Of a stretch of DNA of 42,927 nt, positions 16,938 through 26,115 are shown piece after piece. Origin of the DNA: Palleronia caenipelagi (lineage in GTDB: Bacteria; Pseudomonadota; Alphaproteobacteria; Rhodobacterales; Rhodobacteraceae); contig NZ_VFSV01000029.1 of assembly GCF_007004065.1 (NCBI RefSeq), positions 1 to 42,927 of the forward strand, written 5' to 3'. The notes beneath the pieces are model-generated. The model saw only the letters and a program-made list of their open reading frames with translations. It was not told where the DNA came from and searched no databases. The stretch's first letter is position 1; every line of letters starts with the position of its first letter. The translations under genes and the position numbers were made by a program.

Positions 16938-16978
16938 CCTTCGGATGGTTCAAAAAAAATCCGTCCGGAGGCAATTTT
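16938..16978 (+). terminator. intrinsic terminator after recJ
   Basis: CCTTCGGATGG (16938-16948) can pair with CCGTCCGGAGG (16961-16971) over 11 positions, two of them G-U, with an A-rich loop, followed by CAATTTTA. It separates recJ from the tRNA genes. Confidence 0.5.
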
Positions 16979-16994
16979 ACCCCCGACAATCCTC

Positions 16995-17023
16995 TTGCAC
17001 CCCGCCCCGAGTTTCCGTAAACC
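16995..17023 (+). promoter_or_regulatory. candidate promoter for the tRNA-Glu pair
   Basis: TTGCAC (16995-17000) and TAAACC (17018-17023) are separated by 17 bases; the first tRNA begins 18 bases after the -10 box. Confidence 0.5.
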
Positions 17024-17041
17024 CCGCCTCACGCAGAAGAT

Positions 17042-17116
17042 GGCCCGTTCGTCTATCGGTTAGGACGCCAGGTTTTCAACCTGGAAAGAGGGGTTCGATT
17101 CCCCTACGGGCTACCA
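17042..17116 (+). tRNA. tRNA-Glu (anticodon TTC), first copy
   Basis: The 75-base sequence folds as a tRNA. The acceptor strand GGCCCGT pairs with ACGGGCT (a G-U at the end), the D-arm contains ATCGGTTAGGA, the anticodon arm CCAGG-TTTTCAA-CCTGG carries TTC, and the T-arm is GAGGGG-TTCGATT-CCCCT. The 3' CCA is encoded. TTC reads the Glu codons GAA and GAG. Confidence 0.97.
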
Positions 17117-17132
17117 TTTCTGCGCTGCGGCT

Positions 17133-17207
17133 GGCCCGTTCGTCTATCGGTTAGGACGCCAGGTTTTCAACCTGGAAAGAGGGGTTCGATTCCCCTACGG
17201 GCTACCA
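17133..17207 (+). tRNA. tRNA-Glu (anticodon TTC), second identical copy
   Basis: This is identical over all 75 bases to the copy at 17042-17116, with encoded CCA, separated from it by a 16-base spacer. Both are probably cut from one transcript. Confidence 0.97.
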
Positions 17208-17370
17208 CTGTTTCCTGTATCATATCGATATCAGTGGATAAATCCCGGCGCGATGTCCCTTTGACAGCCTGCAAGCATATGCCTTCTGAAACAGACCATC
17301 CCCTCTATTCCACGCGGTTATCCCATAATGAGACTGAATTGCGCCGGAACACCCCCCGGGCACCCGCAAG

Positions 17371-17400
17371 CAAAAGGGGCGCCAACATGGAGCGCCCCTC
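17371..17400 (-). terminator. intrinsic terminator of groESL
   Basis: AGGGGCGC (17375-17382) and GCGCCCCT (17392-17399) form a perfect stem. Read on the minus strand, after the groEL stop, it is followed by TTTTGC. It lies about 25 bases past groEL. Confidence 0.75.
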
Positions 17401-17423
17401 GTAACCTGCAAAGGTCGGGATGA

Positions 17424-19079
<1,656 letters not shown>

Positions 19080-19119
19080 TCAGAAATTTATAGGGTGGGA
19101 TGAAAGATCGGAGACAGGC

Positions 19120-19407
19120 TCAGGCGAGAACGCCGAGGATGTCCGATTCCTTCATGATCAGCAGCTCTTCGCCGTCGATGGTGACCTCGGTGCCGGACCA
19201 CTTGCCGAACAGGACACGGTCGCCCTCTTTCACGGACATCGCGATCAGCTCGCCGGAGTCCTTGCGCGCACCTTCGCCGCAAGCAACAACAGAGCCCTCG
19301 GCCGGCTTTTCCTTCGCGTTGTCGGGGATGATCAGACCGCCCTTGGTCTTTTCGTCCGACTCGATGCGGCGGACCAGAACGCGGTCGTGCAGGGGAGTGA
19401 ATGCCAT
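19120..19407 (-). CDS. groES: co-chaperonin GroES (10 kDa)
   Basis: GroES is the heptameric lid of the GroEL chamber. The 95-residue protein contains [14 protein letters not shown] at the N-terminus, the mobile loop [17 protein letters not shown] (about 19-35), and the conserved end [27 protein letters not shown] is placed 7 bases before the ATG. It is the first gene of the groESL operon. The upstream DNA contains a perfect CIRCE element, so heat-shock control by HrcA is expected; hrcA itself is not in this window. Confidence 0.98.
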   Translation of the reverse strand: MAFTPLHDRVLVRRIESDEKTKGGLIIPDNAKEKPAEGSVVACGEGARKDSGELIAMSVKEGDRVLFGKWSGTEVTIDGEELLIMKESDILGVLA

Positions 19408-19438
19408 CTGAACGCTCCTTGGTTCATGTTCAATCTGA

Positions 19439-19465
19439 TTAGCACTCGCTTCTGTTGAGTGCTAA
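19439..19465. promoter_or_regulatory. CIRCE element (HrcA operator)
   Basis: TTAGCACTC (19439-19447), a 9-base spacer, and GAGTGCTAA (19457-19465) match the CIRCE consensus perfectly. It lies 32 bases upstream of the groES ATG. HrcA binding here represses groESL until heat stress. A TTGCCT -35-like box lies just beyond it, but I cannot fix the -10 with confidence. Confidence 0.96.
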
Positions 19466-19575
19466 CGATCGTTGAGTTAGGCAAGCCGGAGAGGCGTGTC
19501 AACGCGGCTCCGCGCAAAATTCGCTGGAAATCGTTGCTGCATCGCAGCATGGAGTGCCCTGTACGCAGAGCGGTG

Positions 19576-19604
19576 GTGACAAGGGGACGGCCTGCCTCTA
19601 TAGC
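19576..19604 (+). promoter_or_regulatory. candidate ppaC promoter
   Basis: GTGACA (19576-19581) and TATAGC (19599-19604) are separated by 17 bases, about 45 bases before the ATG. AAGGAG sits close to the start codon. Confidence 0.5.
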
Positions 19605-19647
19605 AGCCGCCAGCTAACGTAGTCCCCTGCCCCAAGGAGATCCGAAC

Positions 19648-20571
19648 ATGACGACACTCGTCTTTGGACATAAGTCACCCGACACCGATTCCACCGGCTC
19701 CCCGATCATCTGGTCCTGGTACATGACCGAAGTGAACGGCCACGCCGCCGAGCCGGTGCTGCTGGGCGAGCCAAACACCGAAGCCCTCTGGATGCTGGAG
19801 CGCTGGGACCTGCCCAAGCCGCAGATCATCGACAGCGTCGAAGCCGGCCAGAAAGTTGTGATCGTCGACACCAACAATCCCGGTGAGCTGCCCGAGGACA
19901 TCAACGCGGCCGACATCACTGCGATCATCGACCACCATCGCCTGACCGGCGGTCTGGAGACAAAAGGTCCGATCGAGATCGCCATCCGTCCGCTGGCCTG
20001 CACCGCCACCATCATGCACGACATGATCGGCGACGACATGGCCAAAATGCCCGATGCCATCAAGGGCGCTATGCTGAGCTGCATCCTGTCGGATACACTG
20101 GAATTCTCGTCGCCCACCACCACGGATCACGACCGCGCCGTGGCGGAGAAAATCGCCGCCGATCTGGGGGTCGAGATCCCCGCCTATGCTGCCGAGATGT
20201 TCGCGGCCAAGTCCGACGTCTCCGGCTACAGCGACCTTGAGCTGCTGCGCCTCGACTCGAAGCGTCATGAGACCGGCGGGAAATCCTTCCGCGTCTCAGT
20301 GCTGGAGACCACGTCGCCGGACACCGTTCTCGCCCGCAAGGACGGCCTGGTCGCAGGCATGGAGACGGTGAAATCCGAAGATAGCGTGGACCACGTGCTC
20401 CTGTTCATCGTCGATATCATCAAGAGCGAGGCCACCGTGCTGATCCCTGATGCCGAGGTCCGCTCGGTCATCGAGAACAGCTTTGCCACGGTCTGCGGGG
20501 ACGGCGATCAGGTGGTTCTGCCCGGCGTTGTCAGCCGGAAAAAGCAGATCATCCCCAACATCACCGTCTGA
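19648..20571 (+). CDS. ppaC: manganese-dependent (family II) inorganic pyrophosphatase
   Basis: This enzyme hydrolyses pyrophosphate to phosphate, pulling biosynthetic reactions forward. It is the DHH-type family II enzyme. Metal ligands are GHKSPDTDST (His8, Asp12, Asp14), Asp74 in VDTNNPGE, and DHH at 95-97. The C-terminal DHHA2 domain ends in SRKKQIIPNITV, where the SRKKQ motif binds the substrate. The 307 residues are the usual length for family II. AAGGAG precedes the ATG. The gene has its own promoter candidate and a strong terminator, so it is monocistronic. Confidence 0.95.
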   Translation: MTTLVFGHKSPDTDSTGSPIIWSWYMTEVNGHAAEPVLLGEPNTEALWMLERWDLPKPQIIDSVEAGQKVVIVDTNNPGELPEDINAADITAIIDHHRLTGGLETKGPIEIAIRPLACTATIMHDMIGDDMAKMPDAIKGAMLSCILSDTLEFSSPTTTDHDRAVAEKIAADLGVEIPAYAAEMFAAKSDVSGYSDLELLRLDSKRHETGGKSFRVSVLETTSPDTVLARKDGLVAGMETVKSEDSVDHVLLFIVDIIKSEATVLIPDAEVRSVIENSFATVCGDGDQVVLPGVVSRKKQIIPNITV

Positions 20572-20597
20572 TCAGGGGTTTTCGCCCAAAGACACGG

Positions 20598-20625
20598 AAA
20601 GCCGTCCCATAGGGGCGGCTTTTTT
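20598..20625 (+). terminator. intrinsic terminator of ppaC
   Basis: AAAGCCGTCCC (20598-20608) pairs with GGGGCGGCTTT (20612-20622) with one G-U pair and an ATA loop, and runs into T6 (20620-20625). Confidence 0.85.
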
Positions 20626-20725
20626 CATGCGTACTGCCCCGTTCGCCAGCGATTTGCCGCGAAAGGACTGGCAGCCCGGGCTCCGGGATGGCACCACAGG
20701 CGTCAAGCACAAAGGAGCCTGACCC

Positions 20726-21616
20726 TTGACCCGCATCATTTCAAACCTCTCCGATATTTCCGCCCAGTATGACGCGCTGTTTTGCGATCTCTGGGGCTGT
20801 GTCCATGATGGCGTGACCGCCATGCCCGAGGCCGTCGCCGCGCTTCAGGCGTTCCGGCAAAAGGGCGGGATGGTGGTCCTGCTGACCAACGCCCCCCGCC
20901 CGCGCGCCGAAGTGGCCGAGCAGCTGGCCCGGCTCGGTGTCCCCGAGGACGCCTGGGACACCATCGCAACCTCCGGCGATGCCGCCCGCGTCGCATTGTT
21001 CACCGGTGCCGTGGGGCAGAAGATCTATCATATCGGCGAGCAGCGGGATCTGGCCTTCTTCGAGCCTCTGCGCATCGTGGAAAACCCCACTCCGATCACC
21101 CGCGTGGACAGCCTTGCCGAAGCGGATGGCGTAGTCTGCACAGGCCCGTTTGACGCCCGTCAGCCACCCGAGGTGCTGCGTCCGCAACTGCTGGAGGCCA
21201 AGACCCGGGGGCTGACATTGCTGAACGCCAACCCCGATATCGTCGTGGATCGCGGGGATCAGCGGGAATGGTGCGCAGGCGCTGTCGCTCAGCTCTATGA
21301 GCAGATGGGCGGAAACGTCCTCGCTTTTGGTAAACCCCATCCCCCGGTTTACGACATGGCCCGGCGCCGGCTGGCTGAGGCGGGCGGCGGACAAATTGGA
21401 GATGGGTCGATCCTCGCTGTCGGCGACGGGATCCACACAGATATCAAAGGGGCGGTAGGCGAAGGCATCGACGCCCTGTTCGTCACAGGTGGACTGGCTG
21501 CGGCGGAAACCGGCACTGGTCCTGCCCCCGAGGCCCAGCCCGATCCGGCGAAGCTGGAGACGTTTCTCAGCGAACACAGCCTCTCCCCCACCTATTCCAT
21601 TGGTCGGGTCCGCTAA
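20726..21616 (+). CDS. HAD-superfamily class IIA protein (TIGR01459-like)
   Basis: The 296-residue protein resembles the HAD-IIA subgroup TIGR01459, which is common in alphaproteobacteria and of unknown substrate. Motif I reads FCDLWGCVHDG: the nucleophile Asp21 is present, but the residue two places later, normally the acid/base Asp, is Trp23. Motif II is LLTNAPRPR, and the later GKPHPPVYDMARRRL (Lys) and ILAVGDGIHTDIKGA (motif IV) are normal. TTG 20726 is the likely start, because AAGGAG lies 8 bases before it and the N-terminal MTRIISNLSDISAQYDALF fits. It may therefore be a weak phosphatase or have another role. Confidence 0.85.
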   Translation: MTRIISNLSDISAQYDALFCDLWGCVHDGVTAMPEAVAALQAFRQKGGMVVLLTNAPRPRAEVAEQLARLGVPEDAWDTIATSGDAARVALFTGAVGQKIYHIGEQRDLAFFEPLRIVENPTPITRVDSLAEADGVVCTGPFDARQPPEVLRPQLLEAKTRGLTLLNANPDIVVDRGDQREWCAGAVAQLYEQMGGNVLAFGKPHPPVYDMARRRLAEAGGGQIGDGSILAVGDGIHTDIKGAVGEGIDALFVTGGLAAAETGTGPAPEAQPDPAKLETFLSEHSLSPTYSIGRVR

Positions 21617-21629
21617 CCTTACGTGCAGG

Positions 21630-21649
21630 TGCAGCAAGGTTATGCTGCA
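21630..21649. promoter_or_regulatory. inverted repeat TGCAGCA-N6-TGCTGCA
   Basis: TGCAGCA (21630-21636) and TGCTGCA (21643-21649) are perfect inverted copies about 40 bases upstream of the -35 box of the MaoC gene. The TGC/GCA-rich form recalls the sites described for PhaR-type regulators of polyhydroxyalkanoate genes, but that match is only by eye. Confidence 0.35.
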
Positions 21650-21666
21650 TTTGCAAAGCAATTTAC

Positions 21667-21710
21667 TTGCGTAATTAAATCTCCATGCGTATATATCTTG
21701 CAAGCAAGAT
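21667..21710 (+). promoter_or_regulatory. MaoC-gene promoter with overlapping operator
   Basis: TTGCGT (21667-21672) and TATATA (21690-21695) are spaced 17 bases apart in an AT-rich block unlike its surroundings. The perfect inverted repeat ATCTTGC-AA-GCAAGAT (21695-21710) overlaps the end of the -10 box and the expected transcription start. A repressor bound there would block transcription. The TTGC/GCAA half-sites are typical of MarR-type operators, which is an inference. Confidence 0.55.
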
Positions 21711-21732
21711 AATTGCGCATGGGGTGTGAGAA

Positions 21733-22173
21733 ATGCTTGACGCAACGACGATCACGGCACCGATCTTTATCGAAGATATGGAGGTGGGCCTGACCCGCCA
21801 TCTGGAGAAGATCATCTCCGACCACGACATCTCGCTCTTCGCCGAGGTTTCAGAGGACAGGAATCCGGTGCATCTGAATGACGAATATGCCGAAAGCACG
21901 ATGTTCGGCGGGCGCATTGCGCACGGGATGCTCACCGCCGCACTGATCTCGGCAGTGATCGGCGAACAACTGCCCGGCCACGGCACCGTCTATCTGCGCC
22001 AGTCCATGGCCTTTCTCGCTCCGGTCCGGCCGGGCGATCTGGTCCGCGCCGAGGTCGAGGTCAAAAGCATCGATCTGCGGCGGTCCCGCGTCACGCTCGA
22101 TACCCGCTGCCTCGTCGACGAGACCCGGGTGCTGCATGGCGAGGCACTGGTGCTCGCGCCGTCCCGCGGCTGA
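21733..22173 (+). CDS. MaoC-family (R)-specific enoyl-CoA hydratase
   Basis: The 146-residue protein is a MaoC/PhaJ-type hotdog hydratase. The catalytic pair is visible in SEDRNPVHLNDEYA as Asp42 and His47, followed by FGGRIAHGMLTAALISAVIG, the usual hydratase-2 motif. Such enzymes add water to trans-2-enoyl-CoA to give (R)-3-hydroxyacyl-CoA, which can enter polyhydroxyalkanoate or other acyl pathways. A phasin is encoded at 33878, so a link to polymer storage is possible. The gene has its own AT-rich promoter with an operator-like palindrome, suggesting regulated expression. It is followed 47 bases later by ribF, which has its own promoter candidate. Confidence 0.88.
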   Translation: MLDATTITAPIFIEDMEVGLTRHLEKIISDHDISLFAEVSEDRNPVHLNDEYAESTMFGGRIAHGMLTAALISAVIGEQLPGHGTVYLRQSMAFLAPVRPGDLVRAEVEVKSIDLRRSRVTLDTRCLVDETRVLHGEALVLAPSRG

Positions 22174-22185
22174 GCATCCAGCGAC

Positions 22186-22214
22186 TTGCACCGGCGCGAG
22201 GGCAGCGCTAGTCC
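22186..22214 (+). promoter_or_regulatory. candidate ribF promoter, leaderless type
   Basis: TTGCAC (22186-22191) and TAGTCC (22209-22214) are separated by exactly 17 bases, and the ribF ATG follows 6 bases later (GACGCC). There is no ribosome-binding site. Confidence 0.5.
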
Positions 22215-22220
22215 GACGCC

Positions 22221-23162
22221 ATGGATATCTACCGCTCCTCTGCCGACCTGCCGGTCGGTGCCAAAGGCGCAGCCGCCGCGCTGGGCAATTTCGACGGGGT
22301 CCACCGGGGCCACCAGCATGTCATTGATCTGGCTCGGGATGCTGCATCAGGGCACGGCGCTCCGCTTGGAATCGTCACTTTTGAGCCGCACCCGCGCGAG
22401 GTGTTTGCCCCCGACGCCCCGCCCTTTCGCCTGACAAATGCCGAAACCCGCGCCCACCGGCTGGCGCGGCTGGGCGTGGAGCGCCTGTTCGAACTGCCGT
22501 TTGATCCCGAACTGATGGCGCTGAGCCCCGACGCCTTCGCCCGGACAATCCTGCGCGACGGGCTCGGGCTCTCTCATGTGGTCGTTGGCGCCGATTTCCG
22601 CTTTGGCAAAGGTCGCGCCGGGGATGCGGAGACGCTGGTCAACCTTGGCAGGGATCTGGGCTTCGGCGTGACCATTGCCGATCTGTTGCAAACCGACGGC
22701 CAGGAGATTTCCTCGACCAAAATCCGCGAAGCCCTCACCGATGGCGATGTGCGCCGTGCCGCGCAGATGCTGGGACACCTGCACCGCATCGACGGCCCGG
22801 TGATTCATGGAGAGAAGCGCGGCCGCGATCTGGGCTATCCCACCGCCAACATGGCGCTCGACCGCATCCACCTCCCCCGCTTTGGTGTCTACGCGGTGGA
22901 TGTGGAGGTCATGGATGGTCAACATGTGGGGCGCTACGGTGGCGTCGCCTCGCTGGGCGTGCGTCCCATGTTCGGCGTGAATACCCCGAATCTCGAAACC
23001 TTCGTCTTTGATTTCAAAGGCGATCTCTATGGCGCCGCACTCTCGATCGGGCTGGTGGAATTCCTCCGCGGCGAAGAAAAATTCGACAGCCTCGACGCGC
23101 TGATCGCCCAGATGGACGCAGACAGCGCCCGCGCCCGTGAGATCCTCTCGTCCCATGGCTAG
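22221..23162 (+). CDS. ribF: bifunctional riboflavin kinase / FAD synthetase
   Basis: RibF phosphorylates riboflavin to FMN and adenylates FMN to FAD. The N-terminal adenylyltransferase domain has LGNFDGVHRGHQ (21-32) and the later ISSTKIREAL segment. The C-terminal kinase domain has RDLGYPTANM, with GYPTANM at 205-211. The 313-residue length is standard. The ATG lacks a ribosome-binding site and sits 6 bases after a promoter, so it is probably leaderless. It overlaps the YcgN gene by 8 bases, and the aldolase gene follows; these three form an operon. No FMN riboswitch is visible upstream. Confidence 0.96.
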   Translation: MDIYRSSADLPVGAKGAAAALGNFDGVHRGHQHVIDLARDAASGHGAPLGIVTFEPHPREVFAPDAPPFRLTNAETRAHRLARLGVERLFELPFDPELMALSPDAFARTILRDGLGLSHVVVGADFRFGKGRAGDAETLVNLGRDLGFGVTIADLLQTDGQEISSTKIREALTDGDVRRAAQMLGHLHRIDGPVIHGEKRGRDLGYPTANMALDRIHLPRFGVYAVDVEVMDGQHVGRYGGVASLGVRPMFGVNTPNLETFVFDFKGDLYGAALSIGLVEFLRGEEKFDSLDALIAQMDADSARAREILSSHG

Positions 23163-23631
23163 GAAGCGCAGTCCGGGCGGGACGCGGATCAGGCCGCAAT
23201 TCTGGGAGCGTTATCCCCTTGAGGAACTTAGCACTGCCGAATGGGAAGCGCTCTGTGACGGTTGCGGCAAATGCTGCCTGAACAAGCTGGAGGATGAAGA
23301 AACCGGCGAAGTCGCCCTGACCCGCGTCGCTTGCCGGCTCTTCGATGACGAAACCTGCCGGTGCAGCCAGTATGACATCCGCAAGCAAATCGTCCCGGAA
23401 TGCGTGGTGCTGAAACCCGAAGATCTGGAGACGGTCAGCTATTGGCTGCCGCTGACCTGCGCCTATAAACTGATCCACGAGGGCCAGCCGCTCTACCCTT
23501 GGCATCCGCTGCTCAGCGGGCGGGCCGAGTCGGTCCATGAGGCAGGCGTTTCAGCGCAGAACATCACCGTCCCCGAATTCGAGGTGGACGAAGAGGAGTG
23601 GGAAGACCACATCATCGAGGAACCCAACTGA
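23155..23631 (+). CDS. YcgN family cysteine-cluster protein (UPF0260)
   Basis: The 158-residue protein matches the YcgN/UPF0260 family of unknown function, part of the wider YkgJ-like group of zinc- or iron-binding CxxCxxCC proteins. The cluster is CDGCGKCC (about 34-41), followed by CRLFDDETCRCSQY and VPEC, giving eight conserved cysteines. SYWLPLTCAYKLIHEGQPLYPWHPLLSG is a family-specific block. The start ATG 23155 lies inside the end of ribF; an in-frame GTG at 23137 is less likely. Its TGA overlaps the next ATG. The acidic C-terminus (VDEEEWEDHIIEE) is typical. Confidence 0.9.
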   Translation: MARKRSPGGTRIRPQFWERYPLEELSTAEWEALCDGCGKCCLNKLEDEETGEVALTRVACRLFDDETCRCSQYDIRKQIVPECVVLKPEDLETVSYWLPLTCAYKLIHEGQPLYPWHPLLSGRAESVHEAGVSAQNITVPEFEVDEEEWEDHIIEEPN

Positions 23632-24668
23632 TGCATTTCGCTTCCGACAATTCCGGCCCCGCCCACCCGCAGGTGATGGAGGCGCTGGCCAGCGCCAATG
23701 AGGGCTATGCCATGCCCTATGGCAAGGAAGCCGCCATGGACCGCGTGCGCGACCAAATCCGCAAGATCTTCGAGGCGCCTCAGGCCGAGGTCTATCTGGT
23801 TGCAACGGGAACGGCCGCGAATTCCGCGCTGCTGGCCTGCATGACAAAGCCCTGGCAGTTGATCTATTGCTCCGACGTCGCCCATATCGAAGAGGATGAA
23901 TGCGGCGCGCCAGACTTCTTTGCCAATGGCGCGCGGCTGGCGCTGGTGGACGCGCCCGACGCGTTGATCGACCCCGACGCCCTGCGCGCCCGCATTGCCC
24001 GCACCGAGCAGGGGGTTGTGCACGGGATGCAGCGCGGGCCGCTCTCGATCACCACCGTGACCGAACGCGGCACCGTCTACAGCCTTGACCATCTGGCCCA
24101 ACTCACCGGCATCGCGCAGGAGTTCGGCCTGCCGGTCCACATGGACGGGGCGCGCTTTGCAAATGCGATGGCGGCCCTCGGCTGCACACCGGCAGAGATG
24201 GTGCAGGGTGTCGATGCGCTGAGCTTTGGCGGAACGAAGAACGGTCTCCTGGGGGTGGAAGCAGCAGTGATCTTCGATCCCGATCTGGCCTGGGAGTTCG
24301 AATTGCGTCGCAAGCGCGGCGGGCATCTGTTCTCCAAGCACCGCTACCTGTCGGCGCAGATGGAGGCCTACCTGACTGACGATCTGTGGCTGCACTCCGC
24401 TCGGATGGCGAACGCCGCCGCCGCGCGGCTGGCGGGGGGCTTACAACAGATCGACAAGGTCGAGTTCCTGCACCCGCCTCACGCCAATATCATTTATGCG
24501 AAGTTTCCACGCGCGGACCACCTCCGCCTGATCGAGGCCGGCGCGCAGTTCTACTCGCTGGGCAGCCTCGACGGTCCCGGCGAAGAGCCGGTGCGCGCGC
24601 GCCTGGTCTGCGACTGGTCGGCGACGGCGGAAAATACCGACCGCTTTCTGGAAATTCTGCACGGCTGA
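23631..24668 (+). CDS. ltaE: low-specificity L-threonine aldolase
   Basis: This PLP enzyme cleaves threonine or allo-threonine to glycine and acetaldehyde, and may act on related beta-hydroxy amino acids. The 345-residue protein starts FASDNSGPAHPQVMEALASAN, has YGKEAAMDRVRD, VATGTAANSALL (phosphate binding), HMDGARFANA (Asp that holds the PLP nitrogen) and the Schiff-base lysine Lys203 in FGGTKNG, all in family order. The ATG overlaps the YcgN stop codon (TGATG), so it is the third gene of the ribF operon. beta-Eliminating lyases of the same fold are an alternative name for the family. It ends 4 bases before the convergent hydrolase gene. Confidence 0.9.
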   Translation: MHFASDNSGPAHPQVMEALASANEGYAMPYGKEAAMDRVRDQIRKIFEAPQAEVYLVATGTAANSALLACMTKPWQLIYCSDVAHIEEDECGAPDFFANGARLALVDAPDALIDPDALRARIARTEQGVVHGMQRGPLSITTVTERGTVYSLDHLAQLTGIAQEFGLPVHMDGARFANAMAALGCTPAEMVQGVDALSFGGTKNGLLGVEAAVIFDPDLAWEFELRRKRGGHLFSKHRYLSAQMEAYLTDDLWLHSARMANAAAARLAGGLQQIDKVEFLHPPHANIIYAKFPRADHLRLIEAGAQFYSLGSLDGPGEEPVRARLVCDWSATAENTDRFLEILHG

Positions 24669-24672
24669 TGCC

Positions 24673-25479
24673 TCAGCCCCCGCCCGTGCCCAAAAATTCG
24701 CGAATTTTTGTCGCCAGTTGCGCACGATGGGTCATGGGCAACATATGCCCGGCCCCCTCGATCACCGTTACCTGCGCCTGTGGCAACCGCGCAGCCAGCC
24801 TGTCAAAGATCGCGCCGATCACTGGATTGGCCTGCCCGCCCCGGACCAGAAGAACCGGCGCAGAAATTGCCTCCAGCCGCCCTGCCCCGAGCAGATCGTT
24901 GGAATCGTTCACCAAAGCGGGTTCGGTCGCGGCGATCAAAGGCATCTGATCGGCCATCGTCTGGCGCTGCTCATCCGGGACCATTTCCCACGGTCGCCCG
25001 CCACCCCAGATCGTCGTGAAGACCTGCGCCGCGCGCATGGGATCGCCCGCGTGCAGCGCCTCGCGGAATACCGCGTCCTTTACCTCGTGCTGCCGGTGCG
25101 CTTCGGTGCCCCGCGCGGCGGCAAAGAAGACCGGCTCGACCAACACAGCGCTCCGGATGAGATCGGGGCGTCGGGTCATCAGCGTCAAGGCCGTGACACC
25201 GCCCATGGAATGCCCGATCACGTCTCGCGGGCCCTCGCAAAAGCTCTCCGCGACCTCACTCGCGCGCCGGATATAGTCGCCACTCCCATCCCATGGCCCG
25301 CTCCGCCCGTGACCGGGGAAGTCAAAGGCGGTCATGGACAGACCGTCGCTCAGCTCCGCCATCAACGGCAGGAAGGCACGCCCCGAGGCCAGTCCGCAAT
25401 GGAGCATCAGCGCCTCCCGCACGCCTTCGCCCCGTTGGATCCACGCCGTATCCAGACCGGCTCTGATCCCTGATGGCAT
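24673..25479 (-). CDS. alpha/beta-fold hydrolase
   Basis: The 268-residue protein has the alpha/beta-hydrolase order: oxyanion region MLHCGLASGRAFLP (25-38), FDFPGHGRSGPWDG (52-65), the nucleophile elbow VIGHSMGGV with Ser91, and the catalytic His near the end in IEGAGHMLPMTH. VLLVRGGQANPVI carries the acid region. The substrate is unknown. I start at ATG 25479, four bases after the stop of the upstream isomerase-like gene; longer in-frame openings run through that gene and lack similarity. The last codons contain a perfect 20-base palindrome that may serve as a transcription stop for both convergent genes. Confidence 0.85.
   Translation of the reverse strand: MPSGIRAGLDTAWIQRGEGVREALMLHCGLASGRAFLPLMAELSDGLSMTAFDFPGHGRSGPWDGSGDYIRRASEVAESFCEGPRDVIGHSMGGVTALTLMTRRPDLIRSAVLVEPVFFAAARGTEAHRQHEVKDAVFREALHAGDPMRAAQVFTTIWGGGRPWEMVPDEQRQTMADQMPLIAATEPALVNDSNDLLGAGRLEAISAPVLLVRGGQANPVIGAIFDRLAARLPQAQVTVIEGAGHMLPMTHRAQLATKIREFLGTGGG
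24691..24710. terminator. perfect 20-base palindrome at convergent gene ends
   Basis: CAAAAATTCG followed by CGAATTTTTG is a perfect palindrome in the final codons of the hydrolase gene (encoding the end of KIREFL), just past the aldolase stop. Run in either direction it ends in T5, so it could terminate both convergent transcripts, although the stem is mainly A-T. Confidence 0.45.
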
Positions 25480-25483
25480 CCGG

Positions 25484-26077
25484 TCAGCGCCCCAGATGCC
25501 AGTCGAGGTGGTCGAGCCGGTCCTGCCCCCAGAACCGCTGATCGTCATCGGTGATGTAGAAGGGTGCTCCGAACACCCCCGCATTCACCGCGTCTTCCAG
25601 GTTGCGCGCATAGGTCTCGGCCCCCTCGACCATAGCCCAGCCCCCGAGGCCACGATCGAATCCGGCGGCTTCAAGCTGCTCCGCGATCACCGCATCCTCG
25701 GCAATGTCCTTTTCCTCAACCCAGCAGGCGCGGCAGAACCCGTGCACCAGCGCCCCCAGATCGCCACCGCCCGCCTTGGCCGCAGCGATAATCGCGAAAG
25801 CCGAGGGCGCACCATTTGTGGGCCAGTGACGGGGCTTGAGGTTGATCGGCATGTCCTGGATGTCCGCGATCCGCTGCAATTCCATCAGCCGGTACGTCTG
25901 CCGGTTGGGATGACGCTCAGGCACGGGCTTGCCACCAGTGCGCTGGAAAAGTTGCATGATGTCCAAAGGCTTATAGGTGATCTCCGCCCCATGGCGGGCG
26001 GCGATATCTTCGAGCCGCGTTCCCGCAAGATAGGTAAAGGGCGAAAGCGTCGAAAAATAGTAATCAATCCGCGACAT
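25484..26077 (-). CDS. 2-hydroxychromene-2-carboxylate isomerase-like DsbA-fold protein
   Basis: The 197-residue protein belongs to the DsbA-fold/kappa-GST family that includes 2-hydroxychromene-2-carboxylate isomerase of naphthalene degradation. It begins [19 protein letters not shown], with the active-site Ser12-Pro13 where thioredoxin-like members have Cys. [22 protein letters not shown] and [25 protein letters not shown] are family blocks; the last holds the cis-Pro. No aromatic degradation genes are nearby, so a role as glutathione-dependent isomerase or transferase of unknown substrate is more likely than the named reaction. ATG 26077 has GGAG upstream; a TTG two codons earlier is possible. 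It is followed after 4 bases by the hydrolase gene. Confidence 0.85.
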   Translation of the reverse strand: MSRIDYYFSTLSPFTYLAGTRLEDIAARHGAEITYKPLDIMQLFQRTGGKPVPERHPNRQTYRLMELQRIADIQDMPINLKPRHWPTNGAPSAFAIIAAAKAGGGDLGALVHGFCRACWVEEKDIAEDAVIAEQLEAAGFDRGLGGWAMVEGAETYARNLEDAVNAGVFGAPFYITDDDQRFWGQDRLDHLDWHLGR

Positions 26078-26115
26078 TGGCAAGCTCCATTCCGGATAGT
26101 GACCTTCCCGCTAGA

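Noticed and set aside
22174-22220. Possible FMN riboswitch before ribF
   Set aside because: The gap is only 47 bases and holds a promoter 6 bases from the ATG, leaving no room for an aptamer.
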